A stretch of DNA of 8,001 bases from Candidatus Didemnitutus sp. (GTDB lineage: Bacteria > Verrucomicrobiota > Verrucomicrobiia > Opitutales > Opitutaceae): assembly GCA_030682505.1 (NCBI GenBank), contig JAUXOH010000007.1, positions 1 through 8,001 on the forward strand, read 5' to 3'. A program made the translations under genes and the position numbers. The notes beneath the pieces were generated by a model. The model saw only the letters and a list, made by a program, of their open reading frames with translations. It did not search any database and was not told the DNA's origin. Positions 1 to 7,184 of this stretch are shown here, piece after piece (positions within the stretch are counted from its first letter, which is position 1; each line of letters begins with the position of its first letter).

Positions 1-147
1 AGGATTCAAATCTTGCACCTCGCCAATGAGCCGTTGACCCACGCGTTGCCGTCATGCAGAAAATTGCGCCGCGGGCCACGCGCACAGCATCCGATTCCGC
101 GCAGCGAACCGGAGCCTCGTCTTGTCAACACAGCCAACCGATCCGCC
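1..147 (+). other. Short 5' region upstream of cas12b
   Basis: This stretch precedes the chosen start of the effector gene. It has no stop codon in the effector frame back to the window edge, and a TTG at 13 could in principle start a protein 45 residues longer. The extra residues (rich in Arg, Pro, Ser) look unlike the start of a Cas12b protein, so I treat the stretch as non-coding leader. I see no convincing sigma-70-type promoter: TTGACC at 34-39 has only GAAAAT at 59-64 behind it, with a 19-nt gap. I see no match to the CRISPR repeat here. The operon promoter may lie left of the window. Confidence 0.4.
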
Positions 148-3100
148 ATGAACCGCATCTACCAAGGCCGCGTCTCGTCCGTCCAAATCCCCAAGCCCGG
201 CGTGAAGAACGAATGGGATCCGCTCCCCAACTGGCAGGACGCCCTCTGGCAGCACCACGAGCTGTTTCAGGACGCGGTGAATTACTACACCCTCGCGCTC
301 GCGGCGCTCGCCGAAGGACTCACTTCCGAGACCGCCCAAGGAACCGCCGCCTTGGCATGGCGCACGCAAGTGCGCGAAAACTGGCTCGATGGCCGGCGCA
401 GGGCGTTGCGCTACGATGGTCCGCATAAGCGCCTCGCGCCTTGGCTTGGCGTCGATGCCAACATGACAAATGAGCACGCGGCGTTCGATGCCTCTGCGCA
501 AGCCATCCTTCGTGTCAACGGCTCGACGACTACACAAAGGGCTGCTGCGTTACTGCAGTTGCTGGAGGAAGCCGACGCCAGCTCCGATCTCAACCAAGTT
601 TGTGTCAACCGGCTGCGTTGGTTTTGCACAAGGAAAGGCGCATCGTCAGCTACCCCCAGCAACGTCGTTGCCCAGCAGGAAATCGAGCGCATCCGCCAAG
701 CGCAGGCCATCCATGCGGCCACAATCGAAACCCTTGCCGCCGTCGCCCGATCGCTTGAGCCCGGTCGTTTCGTCACGCAGATGCCCGCCGAATACACCAC
801 TGGCGAAGAAGCTCGCAAGGAAGCGTTGAAGCAATTCAAGGCCGCGGCCAATAAGGCTTCCGGCCTCGACACGCACGAGGCCGTCTTCAAGGCGCACATC
901 ATACAGCTTGGCGATGCACTGCGGGTGCCGCAATTGGGGCGAAAACCCTCCGGACTCTATCCGCTCGCGCTGGTGCTGCATCTCTGGCCCGAGAGGGCCG
1001 CATGGGAGGCGTTCAAGCAGGTCACTAAAAACCTTGTGGGCAAAGACGCCCCGACCGTAACCGCTGATGCCATCGCCGATGCCCGCACCGGCGATGAGCC
1101 CCTTTTCGACTACTACACAAATCGCGCCCTGATCCGTGAACCGGCCAACACGACTCACGCCGTCTGGTTCGAGTTCGATCTCGCCGCTTTCCTCGAAGCT
1201 ATCAAGGCCCCGCACCGCTTCTATCAGGACAAACAGACACGCGATATTGACGCACGCAAACGGCGCGAACAACTCCATGCCATTGAACCCGACGCTGGCT
1301 GGCTCAAAGACGTGCCATTGTCGGCGGCGAAGAAAAAGCCGGCAAAGAAGAGCGCCGCTGTTGATGCCGACGACGACACGACGCCAAGCTTCACTTTTGC
1401 CGGTGACTACCGAATCGCCATTTTGCGTTCCTTGCTCATCGATGCCGATAAACTCGGCTGCCTTGGGGAGGTGGCCGAGGGCGAGCCGGTCGAATACACT
1501 ATCCAAGAACGAACGCTGCGCGGCTGGCCAAAGATCCGCGAGGTCTGGCGCAAACGAGCGGCCCGCGGCGCATTCACTCCCGGGGAACTGTGGGCCGACG
1601 TCGCTGAGATTCAAGGCAAGCACCACGACGACTTTGGCAGTGCCACTCTCTATGAAGCCCTGACCAAACCGGAGAACCATCCGATCTGGCTGGATGCACC
1701 ACCGCAGTCAGGCCAGCACGCCGACGATCCGCTCCAGGCTTGGAAGGAATACAAGGAGCTGTGCTTTGAGTTGAAAGATAAGGAGCGAGCGATCCGGTTC
1801 ACCCCGGCGCACGCGGAAAAATCGCCGCGCTATTTCATCCTGCCCAAGGCCGGACGTTTCGGCACGGAGCATGTGAGAGCGCAACCCACCGAATCCAAAC
1901 TCCACTTCACCACCGGTATCACCAGTCGCACGGCCAACGGGTTGGAGCCGATAAAGGTGCGCTTCGAGTATTCGGCTCCCCGCCTGCGGCGTGATGAACT
2001 CCGGGCACCTGGCGAAGCCGATCTCGCCTCCAGCCGCTGGCTCCAGCCAATGATGCAGGCGCTCGGTATTCCCGAACCGGACGTGCAGGACTTCGCCAAT
2101 TGCCGCGTCACGTTCCAGCCGAGCAGCCGCGACAACCACCAGCTAACTTTCCCTGTTCCTGTCGAGGTCGCCAAAATTCACGCCAAGCTCGGGCACCATG
2201 AGCGATGGGACTATCAAACATCCGGCGCTAAAGGTGAAAAAAACTTTGCCCAATTCAATTACTCCGCCGGTGAGCCCAAAGCAGAAGCAAGTCTGCGTTG
2301 GCCGAGTGACTTCGCTTTTGCCAAGGAAGCCGGAGTTCCAAGAAAGCGAGAGCCTCGGCCTTGGCACGAAAAGCTCAATTCCTTCACCACCCTCGCCATC
2401 GATCTCGGTCAACGCGACGCCGGCGCTTATGCTCTGCTCGATGTGCGTGCGAACGACGATTTCAACGCCCGGCCCTCACGCCCGATTGGTGAGACAGGCG
2501 AAGGTGCTGCCAATAAAAAGTGGCGGGCCGCGCTCGCCGCGAGCGGGCTGCTGCGGCTTTCGGGCGAGGACCGCATCGAATGGCGCAAGGCCTCCAAAGC
2601 GGAGCAGGCACGGGGTGAGCAAGACTTCGCGTGGCGGGAAGAGCTTTTCGGCGAACACGGGCGCAACGCCACTGCCGAGGAAACGGACGAGTGCGCCGGG
2701 CTGTTGCTCTCACTCGGAGTCAAGGAAGCCGAGTTCATGCCGGCTGGCTGGCGGCAGGCACTGTCTTTCCCTGAGCAAAACACCAAGCTGCTCGTCGCTG
2801 CGCGCCGCGCCCAGTCGCGCATGGCCCGGCTGCATCGCTGGGCATGGTTCCTTGCCGATGAAGGTCTCACCGAGCGCATCAAGAACGCCCGGCTCGAAAT
2901 TGCCGACGTGAGGAAAGATGCGATCGGCCAGCCCGAACCCGCACAAACACGCCTCGCCGCGCTCGCCAGTGGCGAGGTCAGTGCGTTGCGCACCGCCGTG
3001 CGTGACGACCTGCTCCAAGCCCAACGCACCCTGCCCGGCCTGCTCGTGCAGATCGCCAACCGCGTGTTGCCATTGCGGGGACGTTCCTGGCGCTGGCAGC

Positions 3101-4398
3101 CTAATGTTCAGGCTCCGGGTTGTCATTTTCTAGATCAGACTGGCCCGGATCGCGGCGACGTGTGGCTGCGTGGACAGCGCGGCCTGTCACTGGAGCGCAT
3201 CGAACAAATCGAGGAGCTGCGGAAACGGTTCCTGTCGTTAAACCAAAGCCTGCGCCGGGAAATCGGTGGCCAGGCTCCAACTCGGCGCGACGATGCCGTT
3301 CCCGATCCTTGCCCTGATTTGCTGGAGAAACTCGATCGGCTGAAAACCCAGCGAGTGAACCAGACGGCACACCTGATCCTCGCCCAAGCGCTTGGTGTGC
3401 GCCTGCGCGCCCCGGGGTCGGACAAAGCGCAATTGCGCGCTGAGCGCGATCAGCACGGCCAGTATGAGAAATTCCGGACACCCGCGGACTTTATCGTGAT
3501 CGAAGACTTGGCTCGTTACCGCGCCAGCCAAGGCCGCGCTCCGCGGGAAAACTCACGGCTAATGAAGTGGTGCCACCGCGCCATCCGCGCCAAGCTCCGC
3601 GAATTGTGTGAGCCATTCGGAATACCGGTGGTCGAGACCGTGGCGGCGTGGTCGTCACGCTTCTGCGCACGTAGCGGCGTGCCCGGCTTCCGCGCGAAGG
3701 AAATCACCGCTGGTTTCACTCAACAGGGACAATGGGCGTGGCTCGCGGGGAAGAAGGATCAACACGGCAAACCCACGGAGGAAGCCCTCTACCTGCACGA
3801 CCTCGATGAGAAGCTGACCAAGGCGCAACAAACACTGGAACACACTTGGGCAGAGAGTAAGCGGCCCGGCCCATATCCCAAGCGCACGCTGCTCGTGCCA
3901 GTGGCCGGCGGCCCGGTTTTCATCCCGCTCTGCGATCAGATTCCAGACCCGGATCATCCGAAACTGCAGCCAGCGGTTGTGCAGTCTGACATTAACGCCG
4001 CCATCAACCTCGCGCTCCGCGCTGTGGCTGATCCACGCCTGTGGAGTATCCATCCGCGCCTTCGAACGCAACGCGAGGGCAAGGACAGTCTGTTCGCGAA
4101 GGAGAAAAGAAAATACGGCGCAAGGAAGGCCCCGGCCATTACTCCCGTCGGCGAGACAAAACTCCCTGAGGACACCGGCCGGGTGCCGAACTTCTTTTTC
4201 GACCGCTCGCGACAGATTGGATGGGGTCACGCAGAAGTAAGCGATCCTCTCGGCAGTCAGAGCGTGCGCGTCGTCCTCGGGGTCGCTATGTGGAAGACCG
4301 TGCGGGAAGCGCAATGGGAGCGCTGCACTTCAATCAACGCCCGCCGCCTCGCCGACTGGCGGCGCAAGCTCGCACCGGCGGACGACATCCCCATGTAG
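148..4398 (+). CDS. cas12b: Cas12b (C2c1) type V-B CRISPR effector nuclease, unusually long
   Basis: RNA-guided DNA endonuclease, the single-protein effector of a type V-B system; in the family it works with a crRNA:tracrRNA duplex and cuts DNA with one RuvC site. Seen: an N-terminal segment with LWQHHELFQDAVNYYTLAL (from about residue 31), resembling the start of known Cas12b proteins; HPIW...ERAIRF in the middle (about 513-553); RuvC-I AIDLGQRDAG with D752; the Cas12b-typical GLSLERIEQIEELRKRF at 1012-1028; RuvC-II VIEDLARYR with E1119; the Nuc-region motif WSSRFCARSGVPG at 1168-1180; RuvC-III QSDINAAINLALRA with D1281. The catalytic triad is therefore intact. At 1416 aa it is longer than the roughly 1100-1300 aa I know for the family. 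Compared with the Alicyclobacillus protein (D570, E848, D977 of 1129), the surplus lies mainly before RuvC-I (about 180 aa) and between RuvC-I and II (about 90 aa). A low-complexity Lys-rich then acidic segment (about 393-410) looks like a flexible linker. ATG 148 was chosen because homology begins there; no clear ribosome site is seen. It is first in the operon, 17 nt before the next gene. Confidence 0.93.
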   Translation: MNRIYQGRVSSVQIPKPGVKNEWDPLPNWQDALWQHHELFQDAVNYYTLALAALAEGLTSETAQGTAALAWRTQVRENWLDGRRRALRYDGPHKRLAPWLGVDANMTNEHAAFDASAQAILRVNGSTTTQRAAALLQLLEEADASSDLNQVCVNRLRWFCTRKGASSATPSNVVAQQEIERIRQAQAIHAATIETLAAVARSLEPGRFVTQMPAEYTTGEEARKEALKQFKAAANKASGLDTHEAVFKAHIIQLGDALRVPQLGRKPSGLYPLALVLHLWPERAAWEAFKQVTKNLVGKDAPTVTADAIADARTGDEPLFDYYTNRALIREPANTTHAVWFEFDLAAFLEAIKAPHRFYQDKQTRDIDARKRREQLHAIEPDAGWLKDVPLSAAKKKPAKKSAAVDADDDTTPSFTFAGDYRIAILRSLLIDADKLGCLGEVAEGEPVEYTIQERTLRGWPKIREVWRKRAARGAFTPGELWADVAEIQGKHHDDFGSATLYEALTKPENHPIWLDAPPQSGQHADDPLQAWKEYKELCFELKDKERAIRFTPAHAEKSPRYFILPKAGRFGTEHVRAQPTESKLHFTTGITSRTANGLEPIKVRFEYSAPRLRRDELRAPGEADLASSRWLQPMMQALGIPEPDVQDFANCRVTFQPSSRDNHQLTFPVPVEVAKIHAKLGHHERWDYQTSGAKGEKNFAQFNYSAGEPKAEASLRWPSDFAFAKEAGVPRKREPRPWHEKLNSFTTLAIDLGQRDAGAYALLDVRANDDFNARPSRPIGETGEGAANKKWRAALAASGLLRLSGEDRIEWRKASKAEQARGEQDFAWREELFGEHGRNATAEETDECAGLLLSLGVKEAEFMPAGWRQALSFPEQNTKLLVAARRAQSRMARLHRWAWFLADEGLTERIKNARLEIADVRKDAIGQPEPAQTRLAALASGEVSALRTAVRDDLLQAQRTLPGLLVQIANRVLPLRGRSWRWQPNVQAPGCHFLDQTGPDRGDVWLRGQRGLSLERIEQIEELRKRFLSLNQSLRREIGGQAPTRRDDAVPDPCPDLLEKLDRLKTQRVNQTAHLILAQALGVRLRAPGSDKAQLRAERDQHGQYEKFRTPADFIVIEDLARYRASQGRAPRENSRLMKWCHRAIRAKLRELCEPFGIPVVETVAAWSSRFCARSGVPGFRAKEITAGFTQQGQWAWLAGKKDQHGKPTEEALYLHDLDEKLTKAQQTLEHTWAESKRPGPYPKRTLLVPVAGGPVFIPLCDQIPDPDHPKLQPAVVQSDINAAINLALRAVADPRLWSIHPRLRTQREGKDSLFAKEKRKYGARKAPAITPVGETKLPEDTGRVPNFFFDRSRQIGWGHAEVSDPLGSQSVRVVLGVAMWKTVREAQWERCTSINARRLADWRRKLAPADDIPM

Positions 4399-4415
4399 CC
4401 CGCAGACGTTTCCCC

Positions 4416-4979
4416 ATGCCCGCCGCCCCCAACCCGGCCCTCCCACCCATCCACACCGTTCGCGGCGTGAGGGTGATGCTCGACAGCGATCTCGCGCGGC
4501 TCTACGGCGTGACCACGGCGGTTTTCAATCAGGCTATTCGGCGAAATCTGAGCCGTTTCCCCTCTGATTTCGTCTTCGAGATCAGCCACGAAGATCACGC
4601 CCGTTTGATATCACAAATTGTGATATCAAACGCCGGCACCAAAGGACTAAGATCACAAACCGTGATCTTAAAGGGCCGCGGCGGCCGCCGAAAACCGTCG
4701 CTCTGCTTCACCGAGCACGGCGCGATCATGGCCGCCACCATCCTCCGCAGCCCGCGCGCCGTCGCCATGAGCATCTACGTCGTGCGCGCGTTCGTGCAAA
4801 TGCGCGAGGCTTTGCTCACCAACGCCGTCATCCTCAAGCGTCTGGCCCAGGTCGACCGCAAGCTCCTGGAGCACGACGTCGTGTTGCGCGACGTGGTGGA
4901 AAGGCTGGCGCCTCTGCTTTCCCCGCCGGAGAGTCCGCCACCGAAGCGGAAAATCGGCTTCCATCCGGGCAATCGCTGA
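4416..4979 (+). CDS. ORF6N-domain (KilA-N-like) DNA-binding protein inside the cas operon
   Basis: A 187-aa protein with an N-terminal ORF6N domain, a family common in phages and scattered in bacterial genomes and thought to bind DNA. Seen: IHTVRGVRVMLDSDLARLYGV (12-32), AIRRNLSRFPSDFVF (40-54), GGRRK (89-93) and CFTEHGAIMAATILRS (97-112), all typical of the family, then a helical stretch (113-165) and a Pro-rich, basic tail (168-187). Between 63 and 86 the related strings SQIVISN and SQTVILK occur 14 residues apart, encoded by two palindromes. The frame stays open upstream inside cas12b to 4221, but ATG 4416 begins just before the domain and fits the 17-nt gap after cas12b. The stop lies 3 nt before cas4-cas1, so it should be co-transcribed and perhaps translationally coupled with it. 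It is not a known V-B component. It could be a phage-derived passenger, a regulator of the operon, or a functional accessory; the sequence does not decide. Family call sure, role unknown. Confidence 0.88.
   Translation: MPAAPNPALPPIHTVRGVRVMLDSDLARLYGVTTAVFNQAIRRNLSRFPSDFVFEISHEDHARLISQIVISNAGTKGLRSQTVILKGRGGRRKPSLCFTEHGAIMAATILRSPRAVAMSIYVVRAFVQMREALLTNAVILKRLAQVDRKLLEHDVVLRDVVERLAPLLSPPESPPPKRKIGFHPGNR
4602..4632. repeat. Perfect 31-bp palindrome inside the ORF6N gene
   Basis: Two 15-nt arms are exact inverted copies around one central A (4617). The left arm reads CGTTTGATATCACAA and the right arm TTGTGATATCAAACG. It is much more AT-rich than the surrounding coding DNA and encodes residues 63-73 of the ORF6N protein. 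In RNA it could form a long hairpin, though a one-base centre would force the innermost pairs open. As duplex DNA it has the symmetry of an operator for a dimeric protein. Confidence 0.9.
4648..4670. repeat. Second, related palindrome inside the ORF6N gene
   Basis: Arms TAAGATCAC (4648-4656) and GTGATCTTA (4662-4670) are exact inverted copies around AAACC. The segment 4650-4672 matches 4608-4630 at 18 of 23 positions, so the two palindromes are diverged copies set 42 nt (14 codons) apart, which keeps the frame. The differences within the second element keep its outer arms symmetric (paired changes in both arms), which hints that the symmetry itself is maintained. Confidence 0.85.
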
Positions 4980-4982
4980 CCG

Positions 4983-6770
4983 ATGTCCGACTCCGGCCTC
5001 TCCACTTCAGGGGAACTCGCGGCCCAACCGCCGATGCCGGTGCGCCGGCTGCACAATTACCTCTACTGCCCGCGGCTCTTCTACCTCCAGTGGGTCGAGA
5101 ACATCTTCGAGGAGAATGCCGACACCGCCGCCGGCTCCGCCGTTCACCGGCAGGCCGACCAGCCTTCGCGGTTTGATGATGCCAAAGCCACCGCCCTGCG
5201 CGAGGGCCTGGCCGAAGGCGCCAAGCTCCGCTCGTTGCGGCTGGAAAGCATCGCTCTCGGACTGATCGGCGTGGTGGATATCGTGGAGGGCGGACCGGAC
5301 GGTGCCTGCGCGGTGGATTACAAGAAGGGCTCCGCCCGCCGACTCGACGACGACACCCGCGCGGCCAAGGAGCCCGACGCCGTGCAGATGGCCGCCTACG
5401 CGCTGCTCCTGCGCGAGCACGGCACGCCGGTCGAGTCCGCCGCCATTTACTACGCCGAGGACAAGCGCCGGGTGCCGGTCGCGCTCACGGACGAGCTTTT
5501 CGCCAAGACCAGGACCGCGCTCGCCGAGGCCCGCGCCGTGGCCACCGCCGGCAAGATGCCTCCGCCACTGGTGGACGACCAGCGTTGCAACTATTGCTCG
5601 GCCTATCCCATCTGCCTGCCGCGCGAATCGCACTGGTGGGCGCAGGCGCGCGAGCGGGCCGTCGCGGAGGATACTCAACTCCGGCTGGGTTTCCCGCCGG
5701 GCGATCTGCCGCCGGAGTTCACCGGCGAGCCTCCTTCCGACCACGACCCGCTGCCGCCGCCACGTCCGCCGCGCGATGACGGTGAATTGCTCGTGGTGCA
5801 GAAGCCCGGCTCGCAGGTCGGCCAGCGCGGGGGTGAAATTGTCGTCACGGTGCAGCGCGAAGTCGTGCGCAAGCTCCCGCTGCACCAGGTGCGGGCCATC
5901 TACCTCTACGGCGCGGTGCAGCTCACGGCACAGGCGGCGGAGTCATGCCTGGAACATGGCATCGACGTGGCGTATTTCGCGGCGTCGGGCCGCTTTCTCG
6001 GTTTGCTGCGCGGGCTGCCGGCCAGCGGCGTGGACGCGCGGCTCGGGCAGGCCCGGATGTTCGCCGAGCCTTTCTTCCGGCTCCGGCAGTCCCGCGAATG
6101 CATCCGGGCGAAGATCCACAACCAGCGCACGATGCTCATGCGCAACGGCGACGTGCCGGATCGCGTGCTTCGCCTGCTGGCCGACGCGCGCGACGCCACC
6201 GAGGACGTGCGGGATCTCGGCGAATTGCTCGGCTGCGAGGGCGCGGCGGCCAGCCTCTACTTCGAGCAGTTCGCTTCGATGCTCAAGGGGGCCGAGTGGC
6301 GATTTGATTTCCAAGGCCGCAACCGCCGCCCACCGCGTGATCCGGTGAATGCGATGCTTTCGCTCGGTTACTCGATTTTGGCGAAGGAGCTGGCGGGAGT
6401 CTGCCACGCCGTGGGGCTCGATCCATTTCTCGGATTCATGCACCAGCCGCGCTATGGCCGGCCGGCGCTGGCGCTCGATTTGATGGAAGAATTCCGCCCG
6501 CTCATCGCCGACTCGGTGGCTATCTCGCTGGCCAATCGCGGCGAGGTCAATCCGGAGGATTTCATCAGCGCCGCCACCGGCACGTTTCTCAACGAACAGG
6601 GCCGACGGCGTTTTTGGGAAGCGTGGTTCCGGCGGATGGACACGGAGGTCAGTCATCCGCAGTTCGGCTACAAGATGAGCTACCGGCGCATGCTCGAGGT
6701 GCAGGCCCGGCAGCTCTGGCGCGTCGTCCGTGGCGATGCGCCGATCTATCACGGATTCACCACACGCTAG
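4983..6770 (+). CDS. cas4-cas1: Cas4-Cas1 fusion, spacer acquisition nuclease-integrase
   Basis: A 595-aa fusion of the two adaptation proteins; this fusion is known from type V-B and type I-G (formerly I-U) systems. Cas4 half, about 18-215: iron-sulfur cysteines C29 (YCPRLFYL) and C202, C205, C211 (CNYCSAYPIC), and RecB-type nuclease residues H55, D99 (GVVDIVE), D112 and K114 (VDYKK), and Q135/Y139 (QMAAY). In the family Cas4 trims prespacers and helps choose those next to a PAM. A linker of about 50 residues, very rich in Pro and acidic residues (about 236-267), leads to Cas1, about 268-595. Cas1 has its metal-binding residues: E419 (GCEGAAASLYFEQF), H487 (GFMHQPRYG) and D499 with E502/E503 (ALDLMEEFRP). 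Both active sites therefore look intact. The start at 4983 lies 3 nt after the ORF6N stop; a second ATG at 5034 sits right before the Cas4 core and cannot be excluded. The stop is followed after 1 nt by the cas2 start. It acts with Cas2 as an integrase complex at the leader end of the array. Confidence 0.95.
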   Translation: MSDSGLSTSGELAAQPPMPVRRLHNYLYCPRLFYLQWVENIFEENADTAAGSAVHRQADQPSRFDDAKATALREGLAEGAKLRSLRLESIALGLIGVVDIVEGGPDGACAVDYKKGSARRLDDDTRAAKEPDAVQMAAYALLLREHGTPVESAAIYYAEDKRRVPVALTDELFAKTRTALAEARAVATAGKMPPPLVDDQRCNYCSAYPICLPRESHWWAQARERAVAEDTQLRLGFPPGDLPPEFTGEPPSDHDPLPPPRPPRDDGELLVVQKPGSQVGQRGGEIVVTVQREVVRKLPLHQVRAIYLYGAVQLTAQAAESCLEHGIDVAYFAASGRFLGLLRGLPASGVDARLGQARMFAEPFFRLRQSRECIRAKIHNQRTMLMRNGDVPDRVLRLLADARDATEDVRDLGELLGCEGAAASLYFEQFASMLKGAEWRFDFQGRNRRPPRDPVNAMLSLGYSILAKELAGVCHAVGLDPFLGFMHQPRYGRPALALDLMEEFRPLIADSVAISLANRGEVNPEDFISAATGTFLNEQGRRRFWEAWFRRMDTEVSHPQFGYKMSYRRMLEVQARQLWRVVRGDAPIYHGFTTR

Positions 6771-6771
6771 C

Positions 6772-7068
6772 ATGGCCTCGACCCGCCGCCGCTACCTCGT
6801 CTCCTACGACATCGCCAACGCGAAACGGCTGCGTCGCGTGGCCAAGACTTTGGAGAGTTACGGCACGCGCCTGCAATATTCCGTGTTCGAGTGTCCGCTG
6901 GACGACCTCCGGCTCACCCAAGCCAGGAGCGCGCTCGCGGAAATTATCAACACCGACCACGATCAGGTGCTTTTCGTTTCACTCGGTCCCGAGGCGGCGG
7001 ACGCCACCCTCATCATTGAGGCGCTGGGGCTACCTTACACGGTGCGATCGAGTGTGACAATCGTATGA
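6772..7068 (+). CDS. cas2: Cas2, CRISPR adaptation protein
   Basis: A 98-aa protein of normal Cas2 length. It opens with RRRYLVSYDIANAKRLRRV, where D13 at the end of the first strand is the conserved acidic residue of the family, followed by LESYGTRLQYSVFEC (28-41), a typical second-strand pattern, and a ferredoxin-like alternation of strands and helices. Cas2 forms the dimer at the centre of the Cas1-Cas2 integrase; its role there is structural. ATG 6772 was chosen over an upstream in-frame ATG at 6730, which lies inside cas4-cas1, because homology begins at about residue 5 and the start sits 1 nt after the cas4-cas1 stop. There is no clear ribosome site, so reading probably depends on coupling to the upstream gene. 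It is the last protein gene before the array. Confidence 0.95.
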   Translation: MASTRRRYLVSYDIANAKRLRRVAKTLESYGTRLQYSVFECPLDDLRLTQARSALAEIINTDHDQVLFVSLGPEAADATLIIEALGLPYTVRSSVTIV

Positions 7069-7126
7069 AGGGTTGACGGAGGGCGGGGACGCGGCTTGAT
7101 TTTCGCCTGGCCAAGGCCACCGACCA

Positions 7127-7149
7127 CCTTTCCTCCGCCATTGGAAAGG
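7127..7149 (+). other. 7-bp hairpin abutting the anti-repeat
   Basis: CCTTTCC (7127-7133) and GGAAAGG (7143-7149) are exact inverted copies with a 9-nt loop, TCCGCCATT. It ends at the base before the anti-repeat, so it could stack on the repeat duplex within the guide RNA. The loop contains CCGCC, an alternative partner for the GGCGG end of the repeat. Confidence 0.7.
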
Positions 7150-7178
7150 CACGCTATTTGAAATCGCGAGCACGGGGA
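7150..7178 (+). other. Anti-repeat complementary to the CRISPR repeat
   Basis: Aligned without gaps to the reverse complement of the 36-nt repeat, three blocks match: CACGC (7150-7154) with repeat bases 26-30, TGAAATCGCGA (7159-7169) with bases 11-21, and GGGA (7175-7178) with bases 2-5. The blocks are separated by internal loops of equal length on both strands (4 and 5 nt), the first partly closed by a G-U pair. Twenty Watson-Crick pairs in one register, outside the array, are hard to explain by chance. Confidence 0.78.
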
Positions 7179-7184
7179 GCGTCA

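Noticed and set aside
13..147. A 45-residue N-terminal extension of Cas12b starting at TTG 13
   Set aside because: The residues are Arg/Pro/Ser-rich with no Cas12b likeness, and ATG 148 begins directly before the conserved N-terminal segment. An upstream start outside the window cannot be fully excluded.
646..1680. A 344-aa open frame on the minus strand
   Set aside because: It lies entirely opposite cas12b, shows no recognisable motif, and is of the kind expected opposite GC-rich coding DNA.
148..4398. TnpB/IS605-family transposon nuclease
   Set aside because: The protein is three times too long, carries Cas12b-specific motifs, and is followed by adaptation genes and an array.
4221..4415. 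Longer start for the ORF6N protein overlapping the end of cas12b
   Set aside because: The extra residues are low-complexity, Arg-rich and unlike the family, and the overlapped sequence encodes Cas12b in another frame.
5007..5885. A 292-aa open frame on the minus strand
   Set aside because: It lies opposite cas4-cas1, whose conserved residues explain the sequence; the reverse product has no family likeness.
148..7068. Type I-G locus, suggested by the Cas4-Cas1 fusion
   Set aside because: There is no cas3, cas7, cas5 or cas8-like gene, and the large gene has Cas12b motifs throughout.
7073..7101. Sigma-70-like promoter TTGACG with TTGATT at 17 nt
   Set aside because: The -10 matches only 3 of 6 bases, and its start site would cut off the UCGCCU segment of the tracrRNA model.
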